From the NCBI GenBank assembly GCA_036386415.1, contig DASVVT010000082.1:1-28666 (forward strand): a stretch of DNA of 28,666 nt, written 5' to 3'. Both the position numbers and the translations under genes were made by a program. Below, piece after piece: positions 8,101 through 14,683 of the stretch. The notes below the pieces were generated by a model, which was given only the letters and a program-made list of their open reading frames with translations, searched no databases and had not been told where the DNA came from. The stretch comes from DASVVT01 sp036386415 (GTDB taxonomy: Bacteria; Acidobacteriota; Blastocatellia; Pyrinomonadales; Pyrinomonadaceae). Numbering within the stretch: the stretch's first letter is position 1; every line of letters starts with the position of its first letter.

Positions 8101-8912
8101 ACTACTTTCTGGTATTCAAAGGCTGTGCGCAGGCCGTCGGCGAGACGGCGGCGCGTCGTGATGCCTTGAAGCTCTATGCCGAGCGTGACGAGGTGTGCGG
8201 CGACGGTCGAGTTGACGCCCGTGATGATGGCGCGCGCGCCCAGCAGCCGCACCGAATGGACGGCATTGATGAGGTGCGCGGCGACGTGCGTGTCCATCAC
8301 CGTGCAACCCGTAATATCTATGATCACCACTTCGGCATCCGTGCGGCTCACCTTCTCCAGCATGGCCGTTGACATCTGCGCCGCACGCGCATCATCAAGC
8401 GCGCCGACCACCGGCAAGAGCAGGATGCCGTCCCATATCTCAACTACCGGGCTCGACAGCTCGCTGATATGACGGCGCTGGCTCTGGTGCTCAAGCGCGC
8501 GGCGCACTGTGAGCTTCAGATCATCAATGACGCACGGCTTGATCAGATAGTCATAGACCCCGCAGCGCAGAGCGTCGATTGACGATTCGATGGAGGCGTA
8601 GCCCGTCAAGACGACCGTCACGATGTTCGGGTGCTTCGTGCACAGCTCGCTGAGTAGTGCGCTCCCATCGACCCCTTCCATGCGCAGGTCTGTCAGCACC
8701 AGATCGAACTTGCCACTGCGTATCTTGACGAGTGCTTCCTGCCCGTCGCTCGCCGTATCGACCTCGTACCCTTCCTGTTCGAGAATCGCGGCGGTCGTGA
8801 TACGCACGTTATCTTCGTCATCGACGACGAGCACATGATGCCTTGGCTGCTTTTGCTGCTGCTGCGCTTTGGGGGCGGGCGCGTCGCCATTATTTTTACC
8901 GCTTGTCATCAT
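8085..8912 (-). CDS. Response regulator with RsbR-like STAS output domain
   Basis: A 275-residue protein. After a Gln-rich N-tail comes a receiver domain (25-143): acidic pair D31-D32, phospho-acceptor D75 in LVLTDLRME, K125 in DYLIKPC. Residues 150-268 form a STAS domain of the RsbR/RsbS type (VVIIDITGCTVMDTHVAAHL, then VRLLGARAIITGVNSTVAAH). In stressosome RsbR proteins the Thr in the DT motif is phosphorylated by the RsbT kinase; here D207-T208 is kept. Receiver-STAS fusions would let an aspartyl phosphate control a partner-switching interaction. No RsbT-type kinase or anti-sigma factor is in the window. The gene overlaps the 3' end of the upstream histidine kinase by 17 bases, indicating translational coupling and a cognate pair. 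The C-terminal VVASSQ comes from repeat sequence. Confidence 0.92.
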   Translation of the reverse strand: MMTSGKNNGDAPAPKAQQQQKQPRHHVLVVDDEDNVRITTAAILEQEGYEVDTASDGQEALVKIRSGKFDLVLTDLRMEGVDGSALLSELCTKHPNIVTVVLTGYASIESSIDALRCGVYDYLIKPCVIDDLKLTVRRALEHQSQRRHISELSSPVVEIWDGILLLPVVGALDDARAAQMSTAMLEKVSRTDAEVVIIDITGCTVMDTHVAAHLINAVHSVRLLGARAIITGVNSTVAAHLVTLGIELQGITTRRRLADGLRTAFEYQKVVASSQ

Positions 8913-11070
8913 TTTCCAGTATCGGCGAATCGACGAGCAGGATGATGTTAAAGGTCGTCCCCTGACCTTTGGTGCTCGTCACTTCGATGCGCCCGCCGTG
9001 TTGCCGCACGATGTCCTGCGTCACCCAGAGCCCCAGTCCCGTCCCCTTCTTTCGCTTGGAGAAGAAGGGCTCGAAGATGCGCGCCAAATCGTCTTCGGTG
9101 ATGCCATGCCCCGTGTCGCTGATCGCGATGGAAATAGAGGGCTGCAAAGATTGCGCGTGGCGCGAGGTCTTGATCCTGATCTCACCCTGACGCTCAACCG
9201 CCTGCTGCGCGTTGAGAATCAGGTTGAGAAAGACCTGTCGCAACTGGTCTGCGCGGGCGCGCACGGCGGGCAGATGCTCGTCGAACTCGCGCGTGACTAC
9301 GATCTTCGACTGTCGCAGCTTCTTCTCAATCAGCACCAGCGTCTCCTCAAGCAACTGGTTGACGCCGACCCATTCGACCTCACCTGAGCGGCGCGCGAAT
9401 CCGAGCATCTGTCGAATGATGTGCGAGACGCGCTCGGTCTCCCTGCGCGCGACATCCAGGAAACGCGCGTTGACCTGTTCGTCCTGGCTCGTCTGCATAA
9501 GGTAGAGCGAGTTTTTGATCGCTTCGAGCGGGTTGTTGACCTCGTGCGCGATGGAGGCCGCGAGACGACCGACCGCCGCCAGCTTCTCCGATTCGAAGAG
9601 CTGCTGCTCGACGCGACGCCGCTCCAGTTCCCTCATCTCCGATAGATCGTGGAGGACTGAAACGACTGCCGTCACCTGCCCCTTGACATCGACGACCTCG
9701 CCCGCAGTGATCTCCATCGGGAGGGTCGCGCCCGTTTCCGGGTCGATCAATTCGATCTCGGCCTGACGGTCTGTCTCGGCAGCCGAGGCGAGCGCTGAAA
9801 TAAAGGACGTGAGCTTGACGGAGTTGGCGCGCACGGCTGCCGCCGAACCGGGGCGCGTGCCCCCGTCCTGCTGAAAGAGGCGCTCGGCGCGGGCGTTAAA
9901 GAGCATGAAATTACCGTTGGCATCGCAGACCGCGACGGGGTGGCCGACGTTTTCGATGATCAGATCGAGACGGTCGCGCTCGCGCCGCGCTTCGGCTTCG
10001 GCCTGTTGCAGCTTGATGAAGTTGCGCGCCAACTCCTCGTTGGCCTCGCGCAGATCGGTCACGTCGCGGAAGATCGAAACGAGCCCGATGCGTTCCCCAC
10101 GCGCGTTCAAGGCCGCCGTCGAGATGACCTCAAAGTGTATGTCCGAGCCTTCAATCGGATCGACCAGAGTGATGTCGCGCTGGACGATCTCGGTCGAGGA
10201 GACGGCGGCGCTCGAAAGATAAGCTGAAAAGAGCAGGTCATTCATCTTGAGCGCGCGGCGCTTGCCCTCGCCCGCATCCTTCGAGCCGGAGAAGAGCTCT
10301 TCGGCGCGGCGGTTCTGCAACAGAATCTCGTTATCGAGATTGGTGAGCACAATCGGATCGGCCACCGATTTCATGATCGACTCGACCCACTGGCGCTCGC
10401 GCTGCAACTTGCTGATGGCTGCCGTCAGGCGCTCTGTCTGCACGGCGGAGGCGGCGGCCATGCCGATCCGATCCGCAAAGCGCATGAGCAAGCCGAGCTT
10501 AACGGTATCCACCGACGCACGTTCTGCGCCGATGTAGAGCGCACCCAGACAGGATTCGGGCTCGGACTGCCAGTAGTCTTCGCCGCGTCTGGACCTCTGC
10601 GCGATCTCCAGCTCGCGTTTTAAGACCGATCCCTGGCCGCCAAAGAGCGGAAGCACGAGCAGGTCTGTCGAGCAGTTGAGTTTCTCAAGGAAGGCTGCGG
10701 AAGATTGATCGCCATCAGCAGATACCCAGACGGGGCGGGCTTCATAAATGGGAGCCACCTGCGGCGCGCTGGAATCAAGCGGCATCTCCAGGCGCATCAC
10801 CTCCTCGTCCGCCTCAAAGCCGATGGCTGCTCGCATGCGAAGAGAGGCGCTACGCTCGTCGATGAGGGCGATGGCCGCCTGCGGGCAGTCGAGAGCGGTC
10901 ATGATCGCTTCGAGCCCGAGCAGGAGTCTCTCTTGGAGCTGCGGGGTGGCGAGCATCTGCGTCAACATCTCGATCAAAAGATCGTCATGACGCGCGTGAA
11001 GATCAGCCCGATCCTCGTCCGACGGCGTGGTGAGCAGGAGCGATCCCAGTTCTGTCGGGTGATTATCCAT
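8896..11070 (-). CDS. GAF-PAS-PAS sensor histidine kinase
   Basis: A 724-residue soluble kinase. Domains in order are a GAF-like domain (about 30-210; TALDCPQAAIALID, LGALYIGAE), PAS 1 (228-342), PAS 2 (366-480), HisKA with H509 in LAASIAHEVNNPLEAIKNSL, and HATPase_c (608-712; N-box LNLILNAQQAV, DTGHGITEDD, GTGLGLWVTQ). The H-box and the short C-terminus are of the NtrB/AtoS-like class. No membrane segment is seen, so it senses an internal signal such as redox, gas or a small molecule; no haem-ligand or flavin motif can be read with confidence. It follows gvpA on the same strand and overlaps the next gene, making it a likely controller of, or responder within, the vesicle locus. The start at 11070 has no ribosome site, and a heptamer repeat abuts it. 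Confidence 0.92.
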   Translation of the reverse strand: MDNHPTELGSLLLTTPSDEDRADLHARHDDLLIEMLTQMLATPQLQERLLLGLEAIMTALDCPQAAIALIDERSASLRMRAAIGFEADEEVMRLEMPLDSSAPQVAPIYEARPVWVSADGDQSSAAFLEKLNCSTDLLVLPLFGGQGSVLKRELEIAQRSRRGEDYWQSEPESCLGALYIGAERASVDTVKLGLLMRFADRIGMAAASAVQTERLTAAISKLQRERQWVESIMKSVADPIVLTNLDNEILLQNRRAEELFSGSKDAGEGKRRALKMNDLLFSAYLSSAAVSSTEIVQRDITLVDPIEGSDIHFEVISTAALNARGERIGLVSIFRDVTDLREANEELARNFIKLQQAEAEARRERDRLDLIIENVGHPVAVCDANGNFMLFNARAERLFQQDGGTRPGSAAAVRANSVKLTSFISALASAAETDRQAEIELIDPETGATLPMEITAGEVVDVKGQVTAVVSVLHDLSEMRELERRRVEQQLFESEKLAAVGRLAASIAHEVNNPLEAIKNSLYLMQTSQDEQVNARFLDVARRETERVSHIIRQMLGFARRSGEVEWVGVNQLLEETLVLIEKKLRQSKIVVTREFDEHLPAVRARADQLRQVFLNLILNAQQAVERQGEIRIKTSRHAQSLQPSISIAISDTGHGITEDDLARIFEPFFSKRKKGTGLGLWVTQDIVRQHGGRIEVTSTKGQGTTFNIILLVDSPILENDDKR

Positions 11071-11075
11071 AAAAA

Positions 11076-11147
11076 CAGTGAGCAGTGAGCAGTGAGCAGT
11101 GAGCAGTTTGCCTTCTTTTACTGCTTACTGCTTACTGCTTACTGCTT
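11076..11147. repeat. Mirrored heptamer array, unit CAGTGAG
   Basis: Four CAGTGAG units (11076-11103, plus a partial fifth) face four ACTGCTT units (11120-11147). The pairing is imperfect because the two arms use slightly different heptamers (CAGTGAG against AAGCAGT, which is AGCAGT in another register). It lies between gvpA (ends 11156) and the histidine-kinase start (11070). It could form a hairpin that sets the ratio of shell-protein to kinase transcript. Confidence 0.9.
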
Positions 11148-11155
11148 ACTTCTCC

Positions 11156-11443
11156 TCAGCTTCGCTCGACTTCAACCGAGACGCGGCGGCGTGTCTCGTC
11201 TTCGAGCGGCTCGGCTGCACCGGGCGTGAGCGCCGGCCTCGACACGGCAGGCGTCAGCCCGACGGCTTCGGCATACTTCAAGTAGGTGTCGATAGAGGCG
11301 ACGACGACGCGCGCTTCGATTGTGATCAGGTCGATGCCGACGAGTGAGATGCGCACCCACGCGTCAATCACGATACCTTTGTCGAGCACGCGATCAAGTA
11401 CATCTATTAAACTAGTGCCGCCCGGGGCTCTTTCAACAGCCAT
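11156..11443 (-). CDS. gvpA: Gas vesicle major structural protein GvpA
   Basis: A 95-residue GvpA. GvpA polymerises into the ribbed, gas-permeable, water-excluding wall of the vesicle. Residues 11-62 carry the near-invariant core: SLIDVLDRVLDKGIVIDAWV, then RISLVGIDLITIEARVVVAS and IDTYLKYAEAVGLT. This gives the helix-strand-turn-strand-helix fold with the conserved DxWVR and the hydrophobic beta-hairpin. The C-terminal extension (63-95) is Pro/Glu-rich and ends in a charged tail, somewhat longer than cyanobacterial GvpA. It has the strongest ribosome site of the cluster (AGAGGAG), as expected for the most abundant product. It comes after gvpJ in transcription order, with about 120 bases between them, room for its own promoter. 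Confidence 0.97.
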   Translation of the reverse strand: MAVERAPGGTSLIDVLDRVLDKGIVIDAWVRISLVGIDLITIEARVVVASIDTYLKYAEAVGLTPAVSRPALTPGAAEPLEDETRRRVSVEVERS

Positions 11444-11451
11444 TAGCTTGG

Positions 11452-11458
11452 CTCCTCT
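11452..11458 (-). promoter_or_regulatory. Strong ribosome binding site of gvpA
   Basis: On the minus strand this reads AGAGGAG, eight bases before the gvpA ATG at 11443. Most other genes in the cluster have weak or no Shine-Dalgarno, so this site probably raises GvpA output above its neighbours. Confidence 0.85.
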
Positions 11459-11565
11459 TTCCGAAAGTTGAAAACATTAAGCAGTGCGATGGCGGGGGTT
11501 CTCCTGTTCGCACGTTCGGGGGTGGTTCTCTCCGCTCGGGTGTTCGGCCTTCCGGGCAGTAACAC

Positions 11566-11973
11566 TCAAGAGCGCGTACGCTCCTGACCCTTTTTCGTTG
11601 GGCTGCTTCCTTGACGCCGACGCGTACGCGCGGAGGTTTTTGCGCTGCCCCCGGCAGCCGCCGATGGCGCTGCCAACTGATTCACCTGACGTTCCAGGTC
11701 GGCCAGGCGCTCGCGCAGCTCGACGTTCTCCGCTTCGGCGCGCTCGGCGCGCGTCGTCAGGTTCGTATCGTAGCGCCACCAGTTCAGCCCGATCTGCTCG
11801 GCCTTATCTATCGAGCAAACGAGCAGGCGAATCTGTAACGTCAGCAGCTCGACGTTGGCTAGCGACACCTTGATGTCGCCCGCGATTACCAATCCCTTAT
11901 CAAGAATGCGATCCAGGACGTCCACCAGTCCCGGCGGACGCGCTGTGATCAAACTGGTTCGCTCGCTCGACAA
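11566..11973 (-). CDS. gvpJ: GvpJ-like minor gas vesicle protein
   Basis: A 135-residue member of the GvpA/J/M/S family. The core (residues 14-65: GLVDVLDRILDKGLVIAGDI, then KVSLANVELLTLQIRLLVCS, then IDKAEQIGLNWW) has the AGDIKVSLANVELL variant typical of GvpJ-type minor proteins, not the IDAWV of GvpA. After the core comes a short coiled coil (about 75-97, RAERAEAENVELRERLADLE) and a basic, low-complexity tail (100-135, Arg/Lys/Ser-rich). Minor J/M/S proteins are needed for nucleation or shape of the vesicle tip. The start is a TTG at 11973; GGGGGTGAAG lies just upstream and the family N-terminus begins right after, so I accept it. GvpJ versus GvpS or GvpM naming is uncertain. Confidence 0.88.
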   Translation of the reverse strand: MSSERTSLITARPPGLVDVLDRILDKGLVIAGDIKVSLANVELLTLQIRLLVCSIDKAEQIGLNWWRYDTNLTTRAERAEAENVELRERLADLERQVNQLAAPSAAAGGSAKTSARTRRRQGSSPTKKGQERTRS

Positions 11974-11993
11974 ATCTTCACCCCCACAAGAGA

Positions 11994-12093
11994 GGGATGA
12001 GGGCGGAGGGATGAGGGATGAAAAGATTGAACCTCCGATTCACTTGACGCATTCATTCAAACCTTTCATCCCTCATCCCTCCGCCCTCATCCC
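11994..12093. repeat. Mirrored heptamer array, unit GGGATGA, with a compensated variant
   Basis: Left arm: GGGATGA, GGGCGGA, GGGATGA, GGGATGA (11994-12021). Right arm: TCATCCC, TCATCCC, TCCGCCC, TCATCCC (12066-12093). The variant second unit pairs exactly with its partner, so all 28 bases of each arm match. Loop 44 bases. The TAG stop of gvpK (12095-12093) begins at the edge of the right arm. Confidence 0.96.
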
Positions 12094-12461
12094 TAAATGA
12101 GTCGCCCGACCGGGCCCAGATCAAGATTGAGGTCTTCGTCTTCCAATCCGAACTGCGCCTTCAGCTCTTGCATCTTCGCTTCCAACATCATCAGAGCGAG
12201 CCCTAATTCCTCCACCTGCTCGGGCGATAAGTCGCCGCCTTCCATCCGCCTGACCGCTTGCTTTTCAAGCAGACGGCGAATGAATTCGATCAAAGTCAAG
12301 ACGAGCTTCGCCAGCCCTTGTTCGACCGCTTGCGGGTCAATGTTGATACGCGGGGGCAAGGCATCGGTCACGCGGCGGAGGTGTTCGACAAACTCCTCCG
12401 GGTGCGCCGTCTCGATTTCCGGTTCAACCGGAACGGGGGATTCAGGGGAAGGCTTGTTCAC
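12093..12461 (-). CDS. gvpK: Gas vesicle protein GvpK
   Basis: A GvpK of about 122 residues, needed for vesicle formation in all well-studied clusters. The conserved block is easy to read: INIDPQAVEQGLAKLVLTLI, EFIRRLLEKQAVRRMEGGDL, SPEQVEELGLALMMLEAKMQ, and the hallmark end EDLNLDLGPVGRLI. A Pro/Glu-rich stretch precedes it. I place the start at the GTG at 12461, because GGAG lies five bases upstream and it falls 23 bases after the stop of the preceding gvpF/L gene. An ATG at 12521 in the same frame would overlap that gene by 37 bases and add 20 non-conserved residues. The protein is predicted cytosolic and mostly helical. The stop abuts a heptamer array. Confidence 0.95.
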   Translation of the reverse strand: MNKPSPESPVPVEPEIETAHPEEFVEHLRRVTDALPPRINIDPQAVEQGLAKLVLTLIEFIRRLLEKQAVRRMEGGDLSPEQVEELGLALMMLEAKMQELKAQFGLEDEDLNLDLGPVGRLI

Positions 12462-12465
12462 TCTA

Positions 12466-12469
12466 CTCC
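12466..12469 (-). promoter_or_regulatory. Ribosome site deciding the gvpK start
   Basis: GGAG on the minus strand, about five bases before the GTG at 12461. The upstream in-frame ATG at 12521 has no such site and lies inside the coding region of the preceding gene. Confidence 0.65.
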
Positions 12470-12484
12470 GAATAGGGCTCGCAA

Positions 12485-13222
12485 TCAAGAGCGAGCCTGA
12501 ATAAAACTGTAAGGCGGCCATGGGCCACTCGTCAAGAAATGAAGGTCGGGTCGCTCAAGGCGTGCCGCCCGCAACCTCTCCTGATACTCTTCCATCCTCT
12601 CGCGCAAGACCATGTGCGCCGCCGCCACGACTAGCGCCTCCATTGGACGCACGCGCACTTCCATTTCCCGCACCGCATCACCGAGACGCTCATTGAGCCA
12701 GGAGGCTATCTCCGAAGCCTCTGACCTCAAAGCCTCGTCTCCGAGAATCTCGCGCCTCTTCGCCAACATAAAGGCTGCCCCCAGACCCAAAGGCTCTGCG
12801 CCGCTTTCGTCTTCCGTTGCGCTCCCCTTTAATGCATTGCGCGCCGTCGCCTCGCGCCTGACGGCCTCCAGGTTCCAGACCACCTTGACGCTCATCTCGA
12901 CCGAGCCGCGCACGCGCGCCAGTTGTGCCTGCAAGAACTCTCTCTGAGAATTCATATAACCTTCAAGCTGCGACGCGCTCACCACCGTGCCGAAGCGAAA
13001 AGGAAGCGGCGTCGTGTGCGCCAGCACGCGCCCGACGACGCGCTCGTGCGCGAAGACGTTTTCGCGCGTCAGGCCAACCCGCTCCGCTTCAAGCCGACTA
13101 ACGACCGCCGCGATTCCTCCATATTGAATCAATTGCGGCGCGCCCGCGCCCGCCACACCCGCCATGGATTCAATCATGCGGTCTGTCACTTCATCACTCA
13201 GGCAGTACGCGTAAAAAGGCAT
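12485..13222 (-). CDS. gvpF/L: GvpF/GvpL family gas vesicle protein (paralog 1)
   Basis: A 245-residue GvpL/GvpF-family protein. The family signatures are in order: FYAYCLSDEV at the N-terminus (first ferredoxin-like strand), GGIAAVVSRLE, the ENVFAHERVVGRVLAHTTPL and PFRFGTV region, and the C-terminal SGPWPPYSF. The structure of cyanobacterial GvpF has two domains, an N-terminal ferredoxin-like fold and a C-terminal coiled-coil-containing fold, and it associates with the gas-facing side of the shell. This one lacks any large insertion. It is the closest of the three paralogs to gvpK and gvpA in the cluster. The ATG at 13222 has no clear Shine-Dalgarno. F and L cannot be separated by eye, so the symbol is a family label. 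Confidence 0.94.
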   Translation of the reverse strand: MPFYAYCLSDEVTDRMIESMAGVAGAGAPQLIQYGGIAAVVSRLEAERVGLTRENVFAHERVVGRVLAHTTPLPFRFGTVVSASQLEGYMNSQREFLQAQLARVRGSVEMSVKVVWNLEAVRREATARNALKGSATEDESGAEPLGLGAAFMLAKRREILGDEALRSEASEIASWLNERLGDAVREMEVRVRPMEALVVAAAHMVLRERMEEYQERLRAARLERPDLHFLTSGPWPPYSFIQARS

Positions 13223-13235
13223 AGGAAGAAGTAGA

Positions 13236-13316
13236 CAGTAGTCAGTAGTCAGTAGACAGTAGAAATAAAGGCGACGGCTTTTCTGTTCTACTGGCTACTG
13301 ACTACTGTCTACTGTC
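13236..13316. repeat. Mirrored heptamer array, unit CAGTAG(T/A)
   Basis: Four CAGTAGT/CAGTAGA units (13236-13263) face four TACTGGC/TACTGAC/TACTGTC units (13289-13316) across a 25-base loop. The TAG stop of the gvpM/J-like gene (13297-13295) falls in the right array. Confidence 0.94.
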
Positions 13317-13537
13317 TCCTGTTTACTGTCCCCCCTGTTTTCTCTCTCGCGCAGCACTTCGTGCGCCTTTTCAACCGAAGTCAGCAGCACATTGAGCCCG
13401 ACGAAGATCAGGTCAATATCGGCCACAGAGATAGTGATCTCGCCCGTGATGACCAGTCCGCGAGCGAGGATGTGATCGAGCGTTTCCAGAAGCGACAGAT
13501 CGCTCTCTTCCAACAGATCAAGCTCTTCGTCAATCAT
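13295..13537 (-). CDS. Small GvpA-family protein (GvpM/J/S-like)
   Basis: An 80-residue protein of the GvpA superfamily. Residues 14-58 (LSLLETLDHILARGLVITGE, then ITISVADIDLIFVGLNVLLT and SVEKA) contain the TGEITISVADIDLI variant found in GvpJ, GvpM and GvpS-type minor proteins, distinct from the GvpA above. The N-terminus is acidic (MIDEELDLLEESD). I use the ATG at 13537. A longer frame from a TTG at 13639 would encode residues from the GGATTGC repeat, with no family homology. The last residues (KQETVDSSQ) come from the CAGTAGT repeat, and the stop lies in it. It sits between two gvpF/L paralogs. Likely role: tip nucleation or a minor wall component. Exact letter uncertain. Confidence 0.86.
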   Translation of the reverse strand: MIDEELDLLEESDLSLLETLDHILARGLVITGEITISVADIDLIFVGLNVLLTSVEKAHEVLRERENRGDSKQETVDSSQ

Positions 13538-13546
13538 TTCGACTTC

Positions 13547-13636
13547 GGAATGCGGAATTCGGATTGCGGATTGTTGAACGGATTGAATAGGTGTAACGCT
13601 CTGTTTTTCAATCCGCAATCCGCAATCCGCAATCCG
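13547..13636. repeat. Mirrored heptamer array, unit GGATTGC
   Basis: Left array GGAATGC, GGAATTC, GGATTGC, GGATTGT (13547-13574) faces four CAATCCG units (13609-13636) across a 34-base loop. The TGA stop of gvpF/L paralog 2 (13610-13608) is at the edge of the right array. That gene's last residues (IADCGLRIAD) are read from repeat. Confidence 0.94.
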
Positions 13637-14480
13637 CAATGAAATTATAAGGCGGCCAGGGGCCTGTCAGCTCAAGTTTAAATCCGGCTGGGGCGTGCTC
13701 CTCTGCGAGCCTTTCAGCCGTCGCGCGAAACTCTTCGAAGCGGTCGCGCGCGACGAGGAACGCCAGCTTGGCGACCAGATCATTATGCTCACCACCTTCA
13801 TCCTTGAGCACTCTTAAACGCACCGCCCCGAAACTTCGCGGCGCGAGCTCTCCTTCGATCTTCGTCGCGACGCGTTTCATCTCGGCACGCGATTCGTCTG
13901 CGCGCATCGCGTCAATCTTTTTCCGCAGCAGGTAGGACTGGCCGGGCGATGCGTTGGTAGCCTGTTCTTCAAGCGCGCGTAAGCGCGGACTGAGCGAGAT
14001 GATGGATTCAAACAGCAGCTTGCGGTCGCAAAGAATGTTGATGCCCCATTCTTCACGCCCGCGCAACTGCTCAATGATGGCGCTCAGGGTCTGCTCTTTT
14101 TCCGAGAGCATCGCCCGGACGCTTGTGCGCTCAAGGTAGATCGTGCCGAAGCGAAGGGGTACGACGCTCGTGCGGTGCGCGAAATGCTCTACCACTTTTT
14201 CGTGGCGCATCGCGCGGACTGCGGTCCAGGTAGGATTAGAGAGCCGCTCCTGCAACGCATCCTCCCCGTAGTCCGCCAGTGGCACGGCGCTCAAGACTGC
14301 TGCCAGAGGGTCATGCGTCTCCATCTCCAAACGCGCCTCGACTTCAATGGCCGTAGGCAGCGCAGCTTCAAACAACGGCGTCAGAGCCGCACGCTCGCCC
14401 ACGCAATAAACATAGAAAGCGCGCCCCCCATCCTGGCTGCCCGCCTCGCTCTTACTCTTTTTAGCCTTCGGCTCAACCAT
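13608..14480 (-). CDS. gvpF/L: GvpF/GvpL family gas vesicle protein (paralog 2)
   Basis: A 290-residue, more divergent GvpF/L protein. It has a basic 20-residue N-terminal tail (MVEPKAKKSKSEAG), then AFYVYCVGERAALTPL, a MRHEKVVEHFAHRTSVVPLR plus FGTIY block that matches the central GvpF/L signature, and LTGPWPPYNF near the C-terminus. Between these lies a longer helical insertion (LSPRLRALEEQATNASPGQS, with YLLRKKIDAMRADE) than in paralog 1. In several gas-vesicle systems two or more F/L proteins are required and interact with each other and with GvpA. The gene lies directly after the ArsA/Get3-like gene, separated by about 200 bases that include a small hairpin. The last ten residues after the family end are repeat-encoded. 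Confidence 0.92.
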   Translation of the reverse strand: MVEPKAKKSKSEAGSQDGGRAFYVYCVGERAALTPLFEAALPTAIEVEARLEMETHDPLAAVLSAVPLADYGEDALQERLSNPTWTAVRAMRHEKVVEHFAHRTSVVPLRFGTIYLERTSVRAMLSEKEQTLSAIIEQLRGREEWGINILCDRKLLFESIISLSPRLRALEEQATNASPGQSYLLRKKIDAMRADESRAEMKRVATKIEGELAPRSFGAVRLRVLKDEGGEHNDLVAKLAFLVARDRFEEFRATAERLAEEHAPAGFKLELTGPWPPYNFIADCGLRIAD

Positions 14481-14683
14481 GAATATATCCGGCGTCTGCC
14501 ATCAGAATCTGAAATCTCAGGTTCTGGATGTGGACTCTATGATAGTAGCTCAAAGAAGGGAGATCAAAACATAAATGGGAGAACTCTTTGTGTGCGCCTT
14601 TTTCCTTCGCGTCCCTTGCGGTAAAAGTCTTTTCAATGCAAAGCGCGTCTATTGCTCAGCGAATCCATCATCTCCATGCGGGA
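14481..14683. other. Gap between the ATPase gene and gvpF/L paralog 2
   Basis: A 203-base stretch in the middle of the cluster. It holds one weak hairpin (AGAATCTGA with TCAGGTTCT, about 14504-14525). I see no reading frame with homology and no terminator. It could hold a promoter for the second half of the cluster, but no -35/-10 pair is convincing. Confidence 0.45.

Noticed and set aside
13236..13636. CRISPR array
   Set aside because: The repeats are only seven bases long, in direct contact without spacers, and mirrored; no cas gene is present.
13538..13639. N-terminal extension of the gvpM/J-like protein from a TTG
   Set aside because: The extra 34 residues are read from the GGATTGC array and have no counterpart in the GvpA family; the ATG at 13537 begins the conserved acidic N-terminus.
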